Source: Sinosporangium album
GTDB taxonomy: Bacteria > Actinomycetota > Actinomycetes > Streptosporangiales > Streptosporangiaceae
Direction of reading: 5' to 3'
Length of the DNA stretch: 64,000 nt
NCBI RefSeq assembly: GCF_900100605.1
Contig: NZ_FNCN01000018.1
Span: 61,400 to 125,399, forward strand
Shown: positions 8,210 to 16,260 of the stretch, one piece after another
Numbering within the stretch: position 1 is the stretch's first letter
Layout: the number at the start of each line of letters is the position of its first letter
The notes under the pieces: model-generated
The model's input: the letters and a program-made list of their open reading frames with translations, nothing else
Database searches by the model: none
What the model was told of the DNA's origin: nothing
Translations under genes and position numbers: made by a program

Positions 8210-8236
8210 GTCGCGTACGGCGGAGCCGTACGCGAC
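8210..8236 (+). terminator. Perfect 11-bp hairpin
   Basis: GTCGCGTACGG pairs exactly with CCGTACGCGAC around a CGGAG loop. It lies downstream of the methyltransferase gene and has no T-run. Confidence 0.65.
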
Positions 8237-8389
8237 CGGCCAGGTCCGAGTCGACGACGCGACGACGCGCCTCGGACGCCGGGACGCGTCCGCCACACGG
8301 GAGGGCAGCGGCACGTACGAACGGCACACGAACAGCACACCAACGGCCCGGAGACCTGCCCCTTTTGTGAGGAAAAATCGCGCCTTGCT

Positions 8390-8421
8390 ATACCAAACAG
8401 AATTCAGCTTCTGTCTGGTAT
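8390..8421 (-). terminator. AT-rich inverted repeat after the hxlR-type gene
   Basis: Thirteen-base arms (8390-8402 and 8409-8421) match with one mismatch around a 6-base centre. The arms are notably AT-rich for this genome. Read leftward, the hairpin comes right after the HxlR gene's stop and is followed by a T-rich stretch (GATTTTTCC), fitting an intrinsic terminator. A protein-binding site is the alternative. Confidence 0.55.
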
Positions 8422-8429
8422 GGCATATT

Positions 8430-8795
8430 TCAGCGGGCAGAGGAGGCTTCTGCCGTACCCGTGTGGCCATGTTCGAGAATGTGGCGCCGACCCCACTCGC
8501 CGAGCGGCACCAGAGCCTCGTTGAGCGAGACGCCACGCGGCGTCAGCGAGTACTCGACGCGCGGCGGCACCTCGTCGTAGACCTCGCGGTGCACGATGCC
8601 GTCCACCTCGAGCTCGCGAAGCTGGGCGGCGAGCACCTTCTCGGTCACCCCCGGCAGCATCCTGCGCAACTCCCCAAATCTGGACACATGCTCACCAAGT
8701 GCCCAGAGGATCAGCACCTTCCACTTGCCGCCGATCACGTCCATCGCCGCGTCCGTCCCGCAGTGATACGCCCCCGGCCTCCGCGTCGCCGCCAT
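8430..8795 (-). CDS. HxlR-family transcriptional regulator
   Basis: This 121-residue winged-helix regulator has the full HxlR signature. CGTDAAMDVIGGKWKVLILW is the N-terminal helix with the redox-type cysteine. RFGELRRMLPGVTEKVLAAQ covers the recognition helix, and EYSLTPRG the wing. I start it at the ATG at 8795 (GGAAGG upstream) rather than at an in-frame start 15 codons earlier. It is divergent from an NAD(P)-dependent reductase gene, and a perfect CACTTC-GAAGTG palindrome lies between them. The likely role is to repress that reductase and itself in response to a small electrophile or oxidant; this is inferred from layout. Confidence 0.93.
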   Translation of the reverse strand: MAATRRPGAYHCGTDAAMDVIGGKWKVLILWALGEHVSRFGELRRMLPGVTEKVLAAQLRELEVDGIVHREVYDEVPPRVEYSLTPRGVSLNEALVPLGEWGRRHILEHGHTGTAEASSAR

Positions 8796-8837
8796 GCCCC
8801 CGCCTTCCACCTGGTCGCTCACCCCCGGGTAACCACC

Positions 8838-8849
8838 CACTTCGAAGTG
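8838..8849. promoter_or_regulatory. CACTTCGAAGTG palindrome between hxlR-type gene and reductase
   Basis: This is a perfect 12-bp palindrome in the 95-bp divergent intergenic region, followed by GCGTACTTG, which repeats the half-site idea (GTACTT). It is the best candidate operator for the HxlR protein. Confidence 0.5.
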
Positions 8850-8890
8850 CGTACTTGTCCACGCCGGGGCCTGCGACCAGCCTAATCGGC

Positions 8891-9784
8891 ATGACCGACA
8901 TGACCGACTACTCCGCTCAGTCCACCTCTCTCACCCTCCTTGGCCTCGGCGCCATGGGCACCGCACTGGCCCACGCATGGCTCGCCGCCGGGCACCCCCT
9001 CACCGTGTGGAACCGTACGGCTGCCCGCGCCGAACCGCTCGCCGCCCGAGGGGCCTCCGTCGCCGCCACCGCGGCCGAGGCGGTCGCCGCCAACCGCCTC
9101 GTGGTGCTGTGCCTGCTCGACGACGACTCCGTCGGCGAAACCCTGGACGGCGTGGACCTCACCGGCAAAGACGTCGTCAACCTGACCACCGGCACTCCCG
9201 GCCAGTCCCGCGCCCTTGCCCAGCGGGCCGCCGACCGCGGTGCCCGCCTCCTGGACGGCGGGATCATGGCGGTCCCGCCGATGATCGGGGTGGCGAACTC
9301 GGGCGGCTACGTCTTCTACAGCGGCTCCCGGTCACTGTTCGACACCCACAGCCGCGTCCTCGCCGTCCCCACCGCCACCAGATACGTCGGCGAAGACCCC
9401 GGCCATGCCGCCCTGTACGACGTGGCGCTGCTGAGCGCGATGACCGGGATGTTCGCCGGCGTCTCCCACGCATTCGCCCTCATCCGCGGCGAGGACATCC
9501 CGCCCAAGGACTTCGCTCACCTGCTCGCAGGCTGGCTCACCGCCATGGCCTCCTCCGTTTACGGCATGGCCGGCCAGCTCGAAAGCGGCGACTACACCAC
9601 CGGTGTCGCCTCCAACCTCGCCATGCAGGTCGCCGGCAGTGCGACCCTGCTGCGCACCGCCGAGGAACAGGGCGTAAGCCCTGAGCTCCTCTCCCCCTAC
9701 ATGGCCTTGATGGAGCGCCGTGTGGCCGAAGGCCACGGCGACGAGGGCGGCGCCGGCATCGTGGACCTCCTCACCCGGCGGTGA
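8891..9784 (+). CDS. NAD(P)-dependent beta-hydroxyacid dehydrogenase / imine-reductase-like protein
   Basis: This 297-residue protein starts its Rossmann fold with LTLLGLGAMGTALAHAWLAAG. It continues with TVWNRTAARAEPLAARGA, the NADP-type region, and VVLCLLDDDSV. The C-terminal half is the all-helical dimerisation domain typical of 3-hydroxyisobutyrate dehydrogenase-like and imine-reductase enzymes. The segment LDGGIMAVPPMIG replaces the usual substrate loop DAPVSGG, which favours the imine-reductase branch. The ATG at 8891 was chosen because the Rossmann fold begins 17 residues in. It is divergent from the HxlR regulator. The natural substrate is unknown. Confidence 0.88.
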   Translation: MTDMTDYSAQSTSLTLLGLGAMGTALAHAWLAAGHPLTVWNRTAARAEPLAARGASVAATAAEAVAANRLVVLCLLDDDSVGETLDGVDLTGKDVVNLTTGTPGQSRALAQRAADRGARLLDGGIMAVPPMIGVANSGGYVFYSGSRSLFDTHSRVLAVPTATRYVGEDPGHAALYDVALLSAMTGMFAGVSHAFALIRGEDIPPKDFAHLLAGWLTAMASSVYGMAGQLESGDYTTGVASNLAMQVAGSATLLRTAEEQGVSPELLSPYMALMERRVAEGHGDEGGAGIVDLLTRR

Positions 9785-10363
9785 CCGGAGGCCTGGGCGC
9801 GCCTCTCCCCCGCACCGCCCTGGCGATCTGAGCGCTTCTTCGGGCGGGACACGGGACCGATGCCGCCTCTCCCCCTCTCTTCGCTGTAGCGGCGTGCGGG
9901 GACAGCCGCGGGTTTCCGCGGCGCGGGGTGTGGGGATGAATGGGCGTTAACCAGTTGATCTGGTAGGAAAGCCACTCAGGACGGTATCGGTCGCCTGGAG
10001 TGTGGTGGCCTCGTGGGAGGCGGTTGCGGGGTCTTCGTCGTCACGTATGGCGGAGCGCTTGCGCTTCCGCCTCGCCTGCCGCGCCGGTGGGCGTCCACGC
10101 GCGTGTCCGCGGCATTCCCGGCGTTCGTGCGGCACTCGGCCCGTACGGTCCGTCCTGGTATCTATCTGATACGGCGTGTCTGTCTGTTGCGTGTCTGTCT
10201 GTTGCGGCGCCGCGGCCTCGGTGCTGTGCCGTACGCCGCCGTGCCGTTGCGGCGAGGCAACGGCATTTTGGGCTATGGGCACGTAGGTGTCGGTGCAGTG
10301 AGGCAGGGTCCGAGTATTCGGCGAGGAGGGCGGACCCCGGTGACACCTCGTGTCAGGTCGGCC
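9785..10363. other. Gene-free stretch with a 15-bp tandem duplication
   Basis: I find no convincing gene here; the possible reading frames are arginine-rich shadows. Two adjacent exact copies of GTGTCTGTCTGTTGC lie at 10176-10190 and 10191-10205. The region is less GC-rich than its surroundings and separates convergently transcribed genes. Confidence 0.6.
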
Positions 10364-10990
10364 TTAGAAGCTGAGCGCCGTCTTGACGAGTTGGGTGAGG
10401 TCGCCGATCTGCGTCGCCACCGCATCCAGTCGGGTGTTCAGCATCTCCTGTTGGGCGGCCAGCGTCTTCTGATATGCGGCCATTGAGAGCTGGCCTGCCT
10501 GCAGGTTGTCCACCTGTAGGGCGAGACCCGCCTGGCCCGATTGCAGGTCGCTGACACTTGCCTGCAGGTTGTCGACCTTCGTATAGAGGTCGTCGACCTT
10601 CGCCGAGAGGTCGTCGACCCGTGTGGTCAGGTTCGCTTGTCCTGCCTGCAGGTCCCCTACCTGAGCCGCCAGCTTGGCCTGGCCGTCTTCCAGGTTGGCC
10701 ACTTGGAAGATCAGTTTCGACTGTCCCTCTTCCAGGTTGGCCACTCGGGTGATGAGCTTGGCCTGGCCGTCCTCGAGGTTTGCCACCTGAGCCACAAGTT
10801 TGGCCTGGCCGTCTGCCAGATTGGCCACACGTCGGCCGAGGCCCTCGGTCGTGCTCCTGATCGCTTTGACGTCTCGCCGCAGCGCGGTGAGGTTTTCCGA
10901 ATGCGCCTCCAACTGCCCGGGCCCCGCCCAGGTCTCGATCACGTGCACCCGCTCCTCCAGTTTGACGAACTCTTCGCGTGTGACTGTCAC
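10364..10990 (-). CDS. Coiled-coil protein with 14-residue repeats
   Basis: The product is 208 residues. From about residue 60 it is built of tandem 14-residue units of the form V-A-N-L-x-[DE]-G-Q-[AS]-K-L-x-x-[QR]. At least five good copies are followed by decayed ones (VDDLSAKVDDLYTK, VDNLQASVSDLQSG). Two heptads per repeat imply a long parallel coiled coil. There is no signal peptide or membrane segment. I start at the GTG at 10990, which sits just after AAGGAGA. The function is unknown; such proteins can be structural scaffolds or oligomerisation rods. The 42-bp DNA repeats could recombine, so copy number may vary among strains. Confidence 0.8.
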   Translation of the reverse strand: MTVTREEFVKLEERVHVIETWAGPGQLEAHSENLTALRRDVKAIRSTTEGLGRRVANLADGQAKLVAQVANLEDGQAKLITRVANLEEGQSKLIFQVANLEDGQAKLAAQVGDLQAGQANLTTRVDDLSAKVDDLYTKVDNLQASVSDLQSGQAGLALQVDNLQAGQLSMAAYQKTLAAQQEMLNTRLDAVATQIGDLTQLVKTALSF

Positions 10991-11119
10991 ACGTTCTCCT
11001 TGCTTGATGCCATGGGTGGTTCCGCCACCCTCGGCCCGCACGCAGAGAGAACCTACCAACCCCTCCCGCGACACGCCCAAGCAACACGTATCCCCAGGTC
11101 ACATGCACTGCATTGCCCG

Positions 11120-11660
11120 ATGATGCGCGTTATGTCAAGCAGCTTTATCCTGTGCGTGGTCGCGGCGCTGGCGGCGGCCACCGCCACTCCCGCGCTGTTC
11201 AGCCTCGCCGCCCAGCTCGCACCACCGGAGCGGCTCGGCCTCTACGTCGCGGCCGTGGCGTTCGGGGTGACCGGAGCGATCGCGCTCGGCGTGCCGGCCG
11301 GAACCTGGATCGGCGGTGCCCTGGGCTGGCGCGCGGGGGACCCTGTTCGCGCTCTCGGGCGTCGCGGGCATGGCGGGCATGGCGGGCATCTGGGCTGGTG
11401 GGCTCGCCACCGATAAGTGGGGCCCGGACCGCACCCGGGCGGCGGGCATCGGCGTGTTCGCCCTGACCATGGTCGGCTGGCGGCGCTGTGGACGGCCCGC
11501 CCGGTGCCCATCGCGGCGCTGCTGCCAGTGGTGGCGCTGCAGGGCGCCGCCGCGTTCTGGACCGCGCCGGCGATCCAGGCGCGGCTGCACCGGCTCGCCG
11601 GCGCCGCACTCCCCCGCCGCGCACCGCCCCCGGGTGGGCGTCCCCCCACAGTTGGGTGCT
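11120..11660 (+). pseudogene. Frameshifted, end-truncated MFS transporter
   Basis: Three reading frames in succession give MFS-like text. The first, 11120-11340, reads ALFSLAAQLAPPERLGLYVA and then GVPAGTWIGGALGWRA. The second, about 11335-11480, has a TLFALSGVAGMAG membrane segment and GGLATDKWGPDRTRAAGI. The third, about 11480-11600, reads ALLPVVALQGAAAFWTAPAI then QARLHRLAG. Joined, they match the middle membrane segments of an MFS efflux protein. The first helices and the C-terminal end are absent. At least two frameshifts and truncation at both ends make a functional product impossible. Confidence 0.8.
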
Positions 11661-11738
11661 CTGGGTAGCGTCATGTACTAGACATGTGGTGCTGTTGGCC
11701 GTGGTGGTACACCGTACGTCACCGAGGAAGGCCTCTAG

Positions 11739-11975
11739 GTGGACAACCCGGATCCGCTCGACACCTCCGGTCCCGCTACCCCCGGGGCCGGGCCCACCGG
11801 TTCCCTGACCCGCCTGCCCGCGCTCCCCGCTCGGGCGCAGGCGCCCGTGCCGGACCCCTCCACCGGCCACACGGGCGCGCCGGCCCCACCCCGCCGCCGG
11901 CAGGCCTCCGCGGGCCGCGTACGCACACCACTGGACGTCCACCGCGTCCCGGCCGCCGGCCGGGACGCGCAGTGA
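11739..11975 (+). CDS. Possible small proline-rich protein
   Basis: This GTG-started frame encodes 78 residues rich in Pro, Ala and Thr, with GGAAGG about 9 nt upstream and high third-position GC. It begins VDNPDPLDTSGP, loosely like the neighbouring 53-residue frame that begins VDNKADTP. No fold or family is recognisable and the sequence is likely disordered. It may be real, but composition alone can make such a frame in this genome. Confidence 0.35.
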   Translation: MDNPDPLDTSGPATPGAGPTGSLTRLPALPARAQAPVPDPSTGHTGAPAPPRRRQASAGRVRTPLDVHRVPAAGRDAQ

Positions 11976-12074
11976 GAACGGGCCCCGGGCCGTGAGCCGC
12001 CGGGGGACCGGCCACGGCCCGGCCGCTCCCCCGGCACCTTCGAAACGCGTTCCAACGAGCTCAGGAGGTGACAC

Positions 12075-12236
12075 GTGGACAACAAGGCCGACACGCCCGT
12101 CCCCCGCAGGAGGGAGCGCAGGCCGCGGTTCATGGATTGGCGGGAGGAGGTCGCCGCCGACAAGGAACGCCGCGCTGAAGCGGGCCGCAGGCGCGACCTC
12201 GCGATGCTGCGCCGCCGCAGACTCAACCTTCCGTAG
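12075..12236 (+). CDS. Small basic protein with a strong ribosome-binding site
   Basis: This 53-codon frame begins GTG at 12075, preceded by an ideal AGGAGG with a 6-nt spacer. The product is strongly basic (PRRRERRPRF, then LAMLRRRRLNLP at the C-terminus) with one acidic patch (DWREEVAADKERR), so a nucleic-acid or ribosome contact is plausible. Codon choice follows the genome. It is followed 100 bp later by the 3' end of a convergent methyltransferase gene. I do not recognise a family. Confidence 0.5.
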   Translation: MDNKADTPVPRRRERRPRFMDWREEVAADKERRAEAGRRRDLAMLRRRRLNLP

Positions 12237-12339
12237 GTCCACGAGATCTTCACGGTGAAGCCCCGTGCGCGCCGCGGGGCTGGTACGGCGGGAGCCTCGC
12301 CTGACCGGGCTCCCGCCGTACCGTCTCTGCCGGGGCGGG

Positions 12340-13191
12340 TCAGGGTTTGCGGCCGACGCCGCCGACCTGGCCGATGGGCTCGGGCGCGTGCGGCGCCGGG
12401 TCGGGGCGCCACAGCGGCACCGACACCACGCCGGGGGCGAGCAGTTCCAGGCCGTCGAAGAACCCGGCGATCTCGTCGTGGTCGCGCAGCACGTAGGGGA
12501 TCGCGCCGGACTCGTTGTAGTTGTCCTGCGCCTCCTCGTAGGCGTCGCCGCCGCCGGTGTCCTCGGCGGCGGGGGCCGCAGGGGCGGCGAGGCCGTCGTT
12601 GAGGGACAGGTAGCTGCCGGACGGCAGGCCGGAAAGCAGCGCCGACACGATGGACCTGGCCTGCCGGTAGTCGCCGATGTGCCCGGTGACGCCGCTGAGG
12701 ATCAGCGCGACCGGGCGGCGCAGATCGAGCGTCTCGGTGGCACGCTCCAGGATCGCGGCCGGGTCGTGCAGGTCGGCGTCGATGTAGCTGGTGACGCCTT
12801 CGGCGCTGCTGGTGAGCAGCGCACGGGCGTGCACCAGCACCAGCGGATCGTTGTCGACGTAGACGATGCGCGACTCCGGCGCGACACGCTGAGCGATCTC
12901 ATGCGTGTTGTCGACGGTGGGCAGGCCGGTGCCGACGTCGAGGAACTGCCGCACGCCGGCCTCCCCGGCCAGGTGCCGGATCGTACGGGCGAGGAATGCG
13001 CGGGAATGGCGGGCGATGTCGACGATGCCGGGGAAGACGGCGGTGTAGGCGTCGCCGGCCTCCCGGTCGACGGGATAGTTGTCCTTGCCGCCCAGCCAGT
13101 AGTTCCAGATGCGTGCCGAATGCGGCACCGAGGTGTCGATCTCGGGGACGCGGGGCGAATCGTGGCCGGGGGCGGGTGAGCTCTGCGCCAA
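12340..13191 (-). CDS. SAM-dependent methyltransferase, DUF574 type
   Basis: This 283-residue member of the actinobacterial DUF574 methyltransferase family begins with its hallmark sequence HSARIWNYWLGGKDNYPVDR. Then come IRHLAGEAGVRQFLDVGTGL (motif I), RIVYVDNDPLVLVHARALL, and the late block LILSGVTGHI. These enzymes are abundant in streptosporangial genomes and their substrates are mostly unknown. The length is normal and the ATG at 13191 precedes the signature by 25 residues. It lies downstream of a TPR gene on the same strand, with about 150 bp between, so co-transcription is possible but not certain. Confidence 0.93.
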   Translation of the reverse strand: MAQSSPAPGHDSPRVPEIDTSVPHSARIWNYWLGGKDNYPVDREAGDAYTAVFPGIVDIARHSRAFLARTIRHLAGEAGVRQFLDVGTGLPTVDNTHEIAQRVAPESRIVYVDNDPLVLVHARALLTSSAEGVTSYIDADLHDPAAILERATETLDLRRPVALILSGVTGHIGDYRQARSIVSALLSGLPSGSYLSLNDGLAAPAAPAAEDTGGGDAYEEAQDNYNESGAIPYVLRDHDEIAGFFDGLELLAPGVVSVPLWRPDPAPHAPEPIGQVGGVGRKP

Positions 13192-13340
13192 GGGGGGCCT
13201 CTCGTGCTCTTGCTGTCAGGGGGCGGCGGCAGGCCGTCGCCGCACACACAACCTAACCCCCCGCGCCCCCTTCCCGATCATCGTCCAGGTACGGCACGGC
13301 CCCCCGGAGCGGCGCTCGCCGCCCTGGGGGGCCGGTCGCG

Positions 13341-13688
13341 TCAGGGGGCGAACTCCCCGTAGGCGGGGTCGCCGCTGAGGACCGCGGCCAGCCGCAGGTG
13401 GCCCTGCGCCTCGCCGTGCCTGCTCTGCCGCTGCAGCGTACGGCCCAGCAGCAGATGCGCGTAGGCGTCCGAAGGGTCCTGGGCGACGGCCGCCCGCAGC
13501 TCCTCCTCGGCGCGGCGGAGCTGCGCCGAGTGGTAGTAGGCGCGGGCCAGCAGCATCCGCACCGCCAGGTTGCCGGGCTCCTCGGCGCTGACGCCGCCGA
13601 GCACGTCGGCGGCCGAGATGTAGTCACGCGCCTCGAAGAACACCAGGCCGCGCTCGTAGCGCTCGGCGAGGGTCTCGGTCGTCGTCAT
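13341..13688 (-). CDS. Tetratricopeptide-repeat protein
   Basis: This 115-residue soluble protein has about three TPR helix pairs: YERGLVFFEARDYISAADVL, LAVRMLLARAYYHSAQLRRA and AYAHLLLGRTLQRQSRHGEA. It has no signal peptide. It is the short actinobacterial form in which TPRs alone make the protein, so it should act as a protein-interaction adaptor. The partner is unknown. It lies upstream of a DUF574 methyltransferase gene on the same strand. Confidence 0.9.
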   Translation of the reverse strand: MTTTETLAERYERGLVFFEARDYISAADVLGGVSAEEPGNLAVRMLLARAYYHSAQLRRAEEELRAAVAQDPSDAYAHLLLGRTLQRQSRHGEAQGHLRLAAVLSGDPAYGEFAP

Positions 13689-13812
13689 GGCGCTCCTCCC
13701 ACATTCCTCACGGCGGTGTACGGTCCACCCCGCCCAACCACGCCGCGCCGCCCTCCATTCCCGCCCCTGCCCCCCCGGGCCTCGGCCGTACGGACGGCGG
13801 GCCGGGCGGGCC

Positions 13813-14448
13813 TCACCGGGCGCCTCCGGCCAGGACGGAGAGCAGGTCGCCCCGGCAGGTCAGCGCCGCCGCCCGCAGCGCCGCGACGCGGCGCCGCTGC
13901 TCGGCCTCGGGCAGGGCACGCAGCGCGGCCCAGGCCCGGTCGGTCAGCGCGTTCGCGCGGCGGGCCGGGTCGCGCACGTACTCGGGCACCCCGTCGAGCG
14001 GCTCCCGCATCCACGCGTCCCCGGGAAGAGGCGCCAGGTCCCCCATCAGCCAGGCCGCGGCGACGGTCCGCGCCGCGTGCTCGTGAAGCGCCCAGCCGGG
14101 CGACGGGCCGTCCCACCTCTGGCACGACGGCGTCCCCGCCCCGGCGAGGAGACCGCGCGTGATGTCCGCCCTGGCGGCGCCGCGCCGGGGCGGGGCGCCG
14201 AGGTCGAGCGGCACCGTCCGCGCGGCGCGCGGCGGCGGCCCCGCCCCGGCGGCCAGCGGCCACAGGAACGTCAGGTGGAGGCGGCTCCACTGCGCCGCCG
14301 ACGCCCACTGCTCCGTCCATCCGGTGACGCTGCGCCACCACGGGCCGGGCAGGCCGTACAGCAGCGCGACGCCCGCCGCGGCGATGCCCGCGGCGGCCCA
14401 CAGCGCGGCGCCGCGCCGCAGCTCGATCCGGTGGACGCGGCCGATCAC
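13813..14448 (-). CDS. Membrane-anchored protein of unknown function
   Basis: This 211-residue protein has a basic N-terminus (VIGRVHRIELRRG), one clear membrane helix (AALWAAAGIAAAGVALLYGL), a second weaker hydrophobic patch (LHLTFLWPLAAGAG), and a mostly helical soluble C-terminus with PLDGVPEYVRDPARRANALT. The GTG at 14448 overlaps the stop of a 35-codon frame upstream (14445-14552), suggesting translational coupling. The soluble part resembles no enzyme I recognise. It is followed at 120 bp by the TPR gene on the same strand. Confidence 0.65.
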   Translation of the reverse strand: MIGRVHRIELRRGAALWAAAGIAAAGVALLYGLPGPWWRSVTGWTEQWASAAQWSRLHLTFLWPLAAGAGPPPRAARTVPLDLGAPPRRGAARADITRGLLAGAGTPSCQRWDGPSPGWALHEHAARTVAAAWLMGDLAPLPGDAWMREPLDGVPEYVRDPARRANALTDRAWAALRALPEAEQRRRVAALRAAALTCRGDLLSVLAGGAR

Positions 14449-14552
14449 CAGGTGTCCCCGCCGGTCCGGTGCGGGGCCAGCAGCGCGCTGTAGCCGCGTT
14501 CGATTGAGGTGAACGCCTCGATCCGCGCGGGCGTCCACGACCGTATGAGCAC
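14445..14552 (-). CDS. Possible 35-residue upstream frame
   Basis: A GTG-started frame (14552-14550) reads through RSWTPARIEAFTSIERGYSA to a TGA that overlaps the GTG of the membrane-protein gene (GTGA). It lacks a good Shine-Dalgarno. It could be a coupling leader or the remaining tail of a lost gene. Confidence 0.25.
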   Translation of the reverse strand: MLIRSWTPARIEAFTSIERGYSALLAPHRTGGDTW

Positions 14553-14722
14553 CGCTCAGCGGGCGGGGCGTCGGCATCCGGCCCGACGCGTTGCGGGGCA
14601 TGGGATCCACGGTCAGTGGCAGATGTCGCCCGGACGGTGTGGCCTCTACTGGCCGCCGGCCCGGAACACACGACGATGGCGAGGAGAACCGCTCCTCGCC
14701 ATGCTCAACGTATAGCGCACTG

Positions 14723-14743
14723 GGGGTCTTGCGGCAAGACCCC
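14723..14743 (+). promoter_or_regulatory. Rifamycin-associated-element-like inverted repeat
   Basis: GGGGTCTTG (14723-14731) and CAAGACCCC (14735-14743) are perfect 9-bp arms around CGG. From memory, the published rifamycin-associated element (RAE) has the core CTTGCGGCAAG flanked by G and C runs; that 11-base core is present here exactly. It lies 72 bp upstream of the glycosyltransferase start, a position fit for induction of a rifamycin-inactivating enzyme. The match was made by eye. Confidence 0.7.
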
Positions 14744-14814
14744 GGTGGTGCCGCAGAATCGTCGGCCTGGGCCGGGACGTGGCCCGGGATCTGCGACAAC
14801 GGGAGAATCACAAC

Positions 14815-16035
14815 GTGCGTGTGCTTTTGTCGACGTATGGGTCACGCGGGGACGTCGAGCCGCTGGCAGGGCTGGCGGCAAAGCTGCGGGACCTCGGTGC
14901 CGAGGTGCGGGTGTGCGCGCCGCCGGACGAAGACTTCGAGCGGCGATTGGCCGAGGTCGGGGTGGCGCTGGTGCCGGTCGGTATGTCGGCGCGGGCATTG
15001 ACGAAGGCCGCGCCGCCGCCGTCGGCGCTGCCCGAGCGCGCCGCCCAGGTGATCGCCGGCCAGTTCGAGGCCGTCACCGCGGCGGCCGAGGGATGCGACG
15101 TGCTGGTGGCGACCGGCATGATGCCGGCCGCGGCGGGTGCGCTGTCGGTGGCCGAGAAACTGGGCGTCCCCTCGGTGTCCGTGACCTTCCAGCAGCTCAC
15201 CCTCCCGTCGCCGTACCGCCGGCCGCTGGAGTACGCAGGGCGGTCCTTTCCGCTGGAGGTGACCGACAACCGCGTGCTGTGGGAGCTGGACGCCGAGATC
15301 AACAACGAGTTGTTCGGTGCGGCGATCAACACCAACCGGGCGGCGGCCGGCCTGCCGCCGGTCGGCGATGTCCGCGGCTACGTCACGGGCAGCCGGCCGT
15401 GGCTGGCCACGGACCCGGTCCTGGACCCGTGGCGGCACGCTCCTGGTTTCACGGACTTCGACGTCGTACAGACCGGGGCGTGGATCGTGCCCGACGCCAA
15501 CCCGCTCCCGCCCGATCTGGTGGCGTTCCTGGGGGCCGGAGCGCCACCGGTGTACGTGGGATTCGGCAGCATGCCCATGCTCGCGGCGACGGACGTCGCC
15601 CAGGCGGCACTGGCGGCCGTCCGGGCGCACGACCGCCGCGTGGTCATGGCCCGCGGCTGGGCGGACCTGGACGTGCTCGACGACCGGGGCGACTGCTTCG
15701 TCGTCGGCGAGGTCAACCAGCAGGCGCTGTTTCCCCGGATGGCCGCCGTCGTACACCACGGCGGGGCGGGAACGACGACGACGGCCACCCGGTCCGGCGC
15801 ACCGCAAGTGGTGGTGCCCCAGGCGGCCGACCAGCCGTACTGGGCCGGCCGGGTCGCCGACCTGGGCATCGGCGTCGACCACGGCGGTCCGGCGCCGACC
15901 ACCGAGTCGCTGTCGGCCGCGCTGGCGACGGCTCTGAACCCTGAGACCCGTGCGCGTGCCGGGGCCGTGGCCGGAGGGATCCGGACCGACGGTACGGCGG
16001 TGGCCGCGAAGCTGCTGGTCGACGCGTACGGCTGA
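14815..16035 (+). CDS. GT1/MGT-family glycosyltransferase, probable rifamycin glycosyltransferase
   Basis: This 406-residue UGT-like (GT-B fold) enzyme would transfer a sugar from a nucleotide donor to a small aglycone. The N-terminus MRVLLSTYGSRGDVEPLAGL with SRGDVEP is the acceptor-domain signature of antibiotic glycosyltransferases. The donor loop is complete: FPRMAAVVHHGGAGTTTTAT, then VVVPQAADQPYWAGRVADLG. The GTG at 14815 is preceded by GGGAGA. An RAE-like repeat sits upstream, and RAEs control rifampin glycosyltransferase genes (rgt) in related actinomycetes. Rifamycin inactivation is therefore the leading hypothesis; macrolide or glycopeptide acceptors are alternatives. Confidence 0.85.
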   Translation: MRVLLSTYGSRGDVEPLAGLAAKLRDLGAEVRVCAPPDEDFERRLAEVGVALVPVGMSARALTKAAPPPSALPERAAQVIAGQFEAVTAAAEGCDVLVATGMMPAAAGALSVAEKLGVPSVSVTFQQLTLPSPYRRPLEYAGRSFPLEVTDNRVLWELDAEINNELFGAAINTNRAAAGLPPVGDVRGYVTGSRPWLATDPVLDPWRHAPGFTDFDVVQTGAWIVPDANPLPPDLVAFLGAGAPPVYVGFGSMPMLAATDVAQAALAAVRAHDRRVVMARGWADLDVLDDRGDCFVVGEVNQQALFPRMAAVVHHGGAGTTTTATRSGAPQVVVPQAADQPYWAGRVADLGIGVDHGGPAPTTESLSAALATALNPETRARAGAVAGGIRTDGTAVAAKLLVDAYG

Positions 16036-16069
16036 GCAGGTGCGGGCCCGGCCAGGTCGAACCGGTGGG

Positions 16070-16252
16070 CGCGTCTGCGAGCAGGTATCCCAGCGACACC
16101 CACTGCACCGCCGCCAGCGACGCGTGGAACTCACGCTGCAGGGCGGGGAACGCCAGGGTGACGATGCTGGCGTCGAGCTGCCCCATGAACGCGCCGATGC
16201 ACACCGCTCCCACGGCGAAAAGTACGGGTTGCCGTGTCCTCTCCCTGGGCAT
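16070..16252 (-). pseudogene. N-terminal remnant of a DHA2-type MFS transporter
   Basis: From the ATG at 16252 the frame reads PVLFAVGAVCIGAFMGQLDA and SIVTLAFPALQREFHASLAA, then VQWVSLGYLLA. That is the first membrane helix and the LDxSIV motif of an EmrB/QacA-type drug transporter. Similarity ends at about 16076, where the frame runs out of homology toward the 3' end of the glycosyltransferase gene. The start lies 8 bp after the stop of the decarboxylase-like gene, so it was once the next gene of that operon. A deletion has removed the rest. Confidence 0.8.
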
Positions 16253-16260
16253 TTTTGGCG

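Noticed and set aside
10000..10486. Frames spanning the 15-bp duplication
   Set aside because: Compositional only; they overlap the 3' end of the coiled-coil gene in the opposite direction and match nothing.
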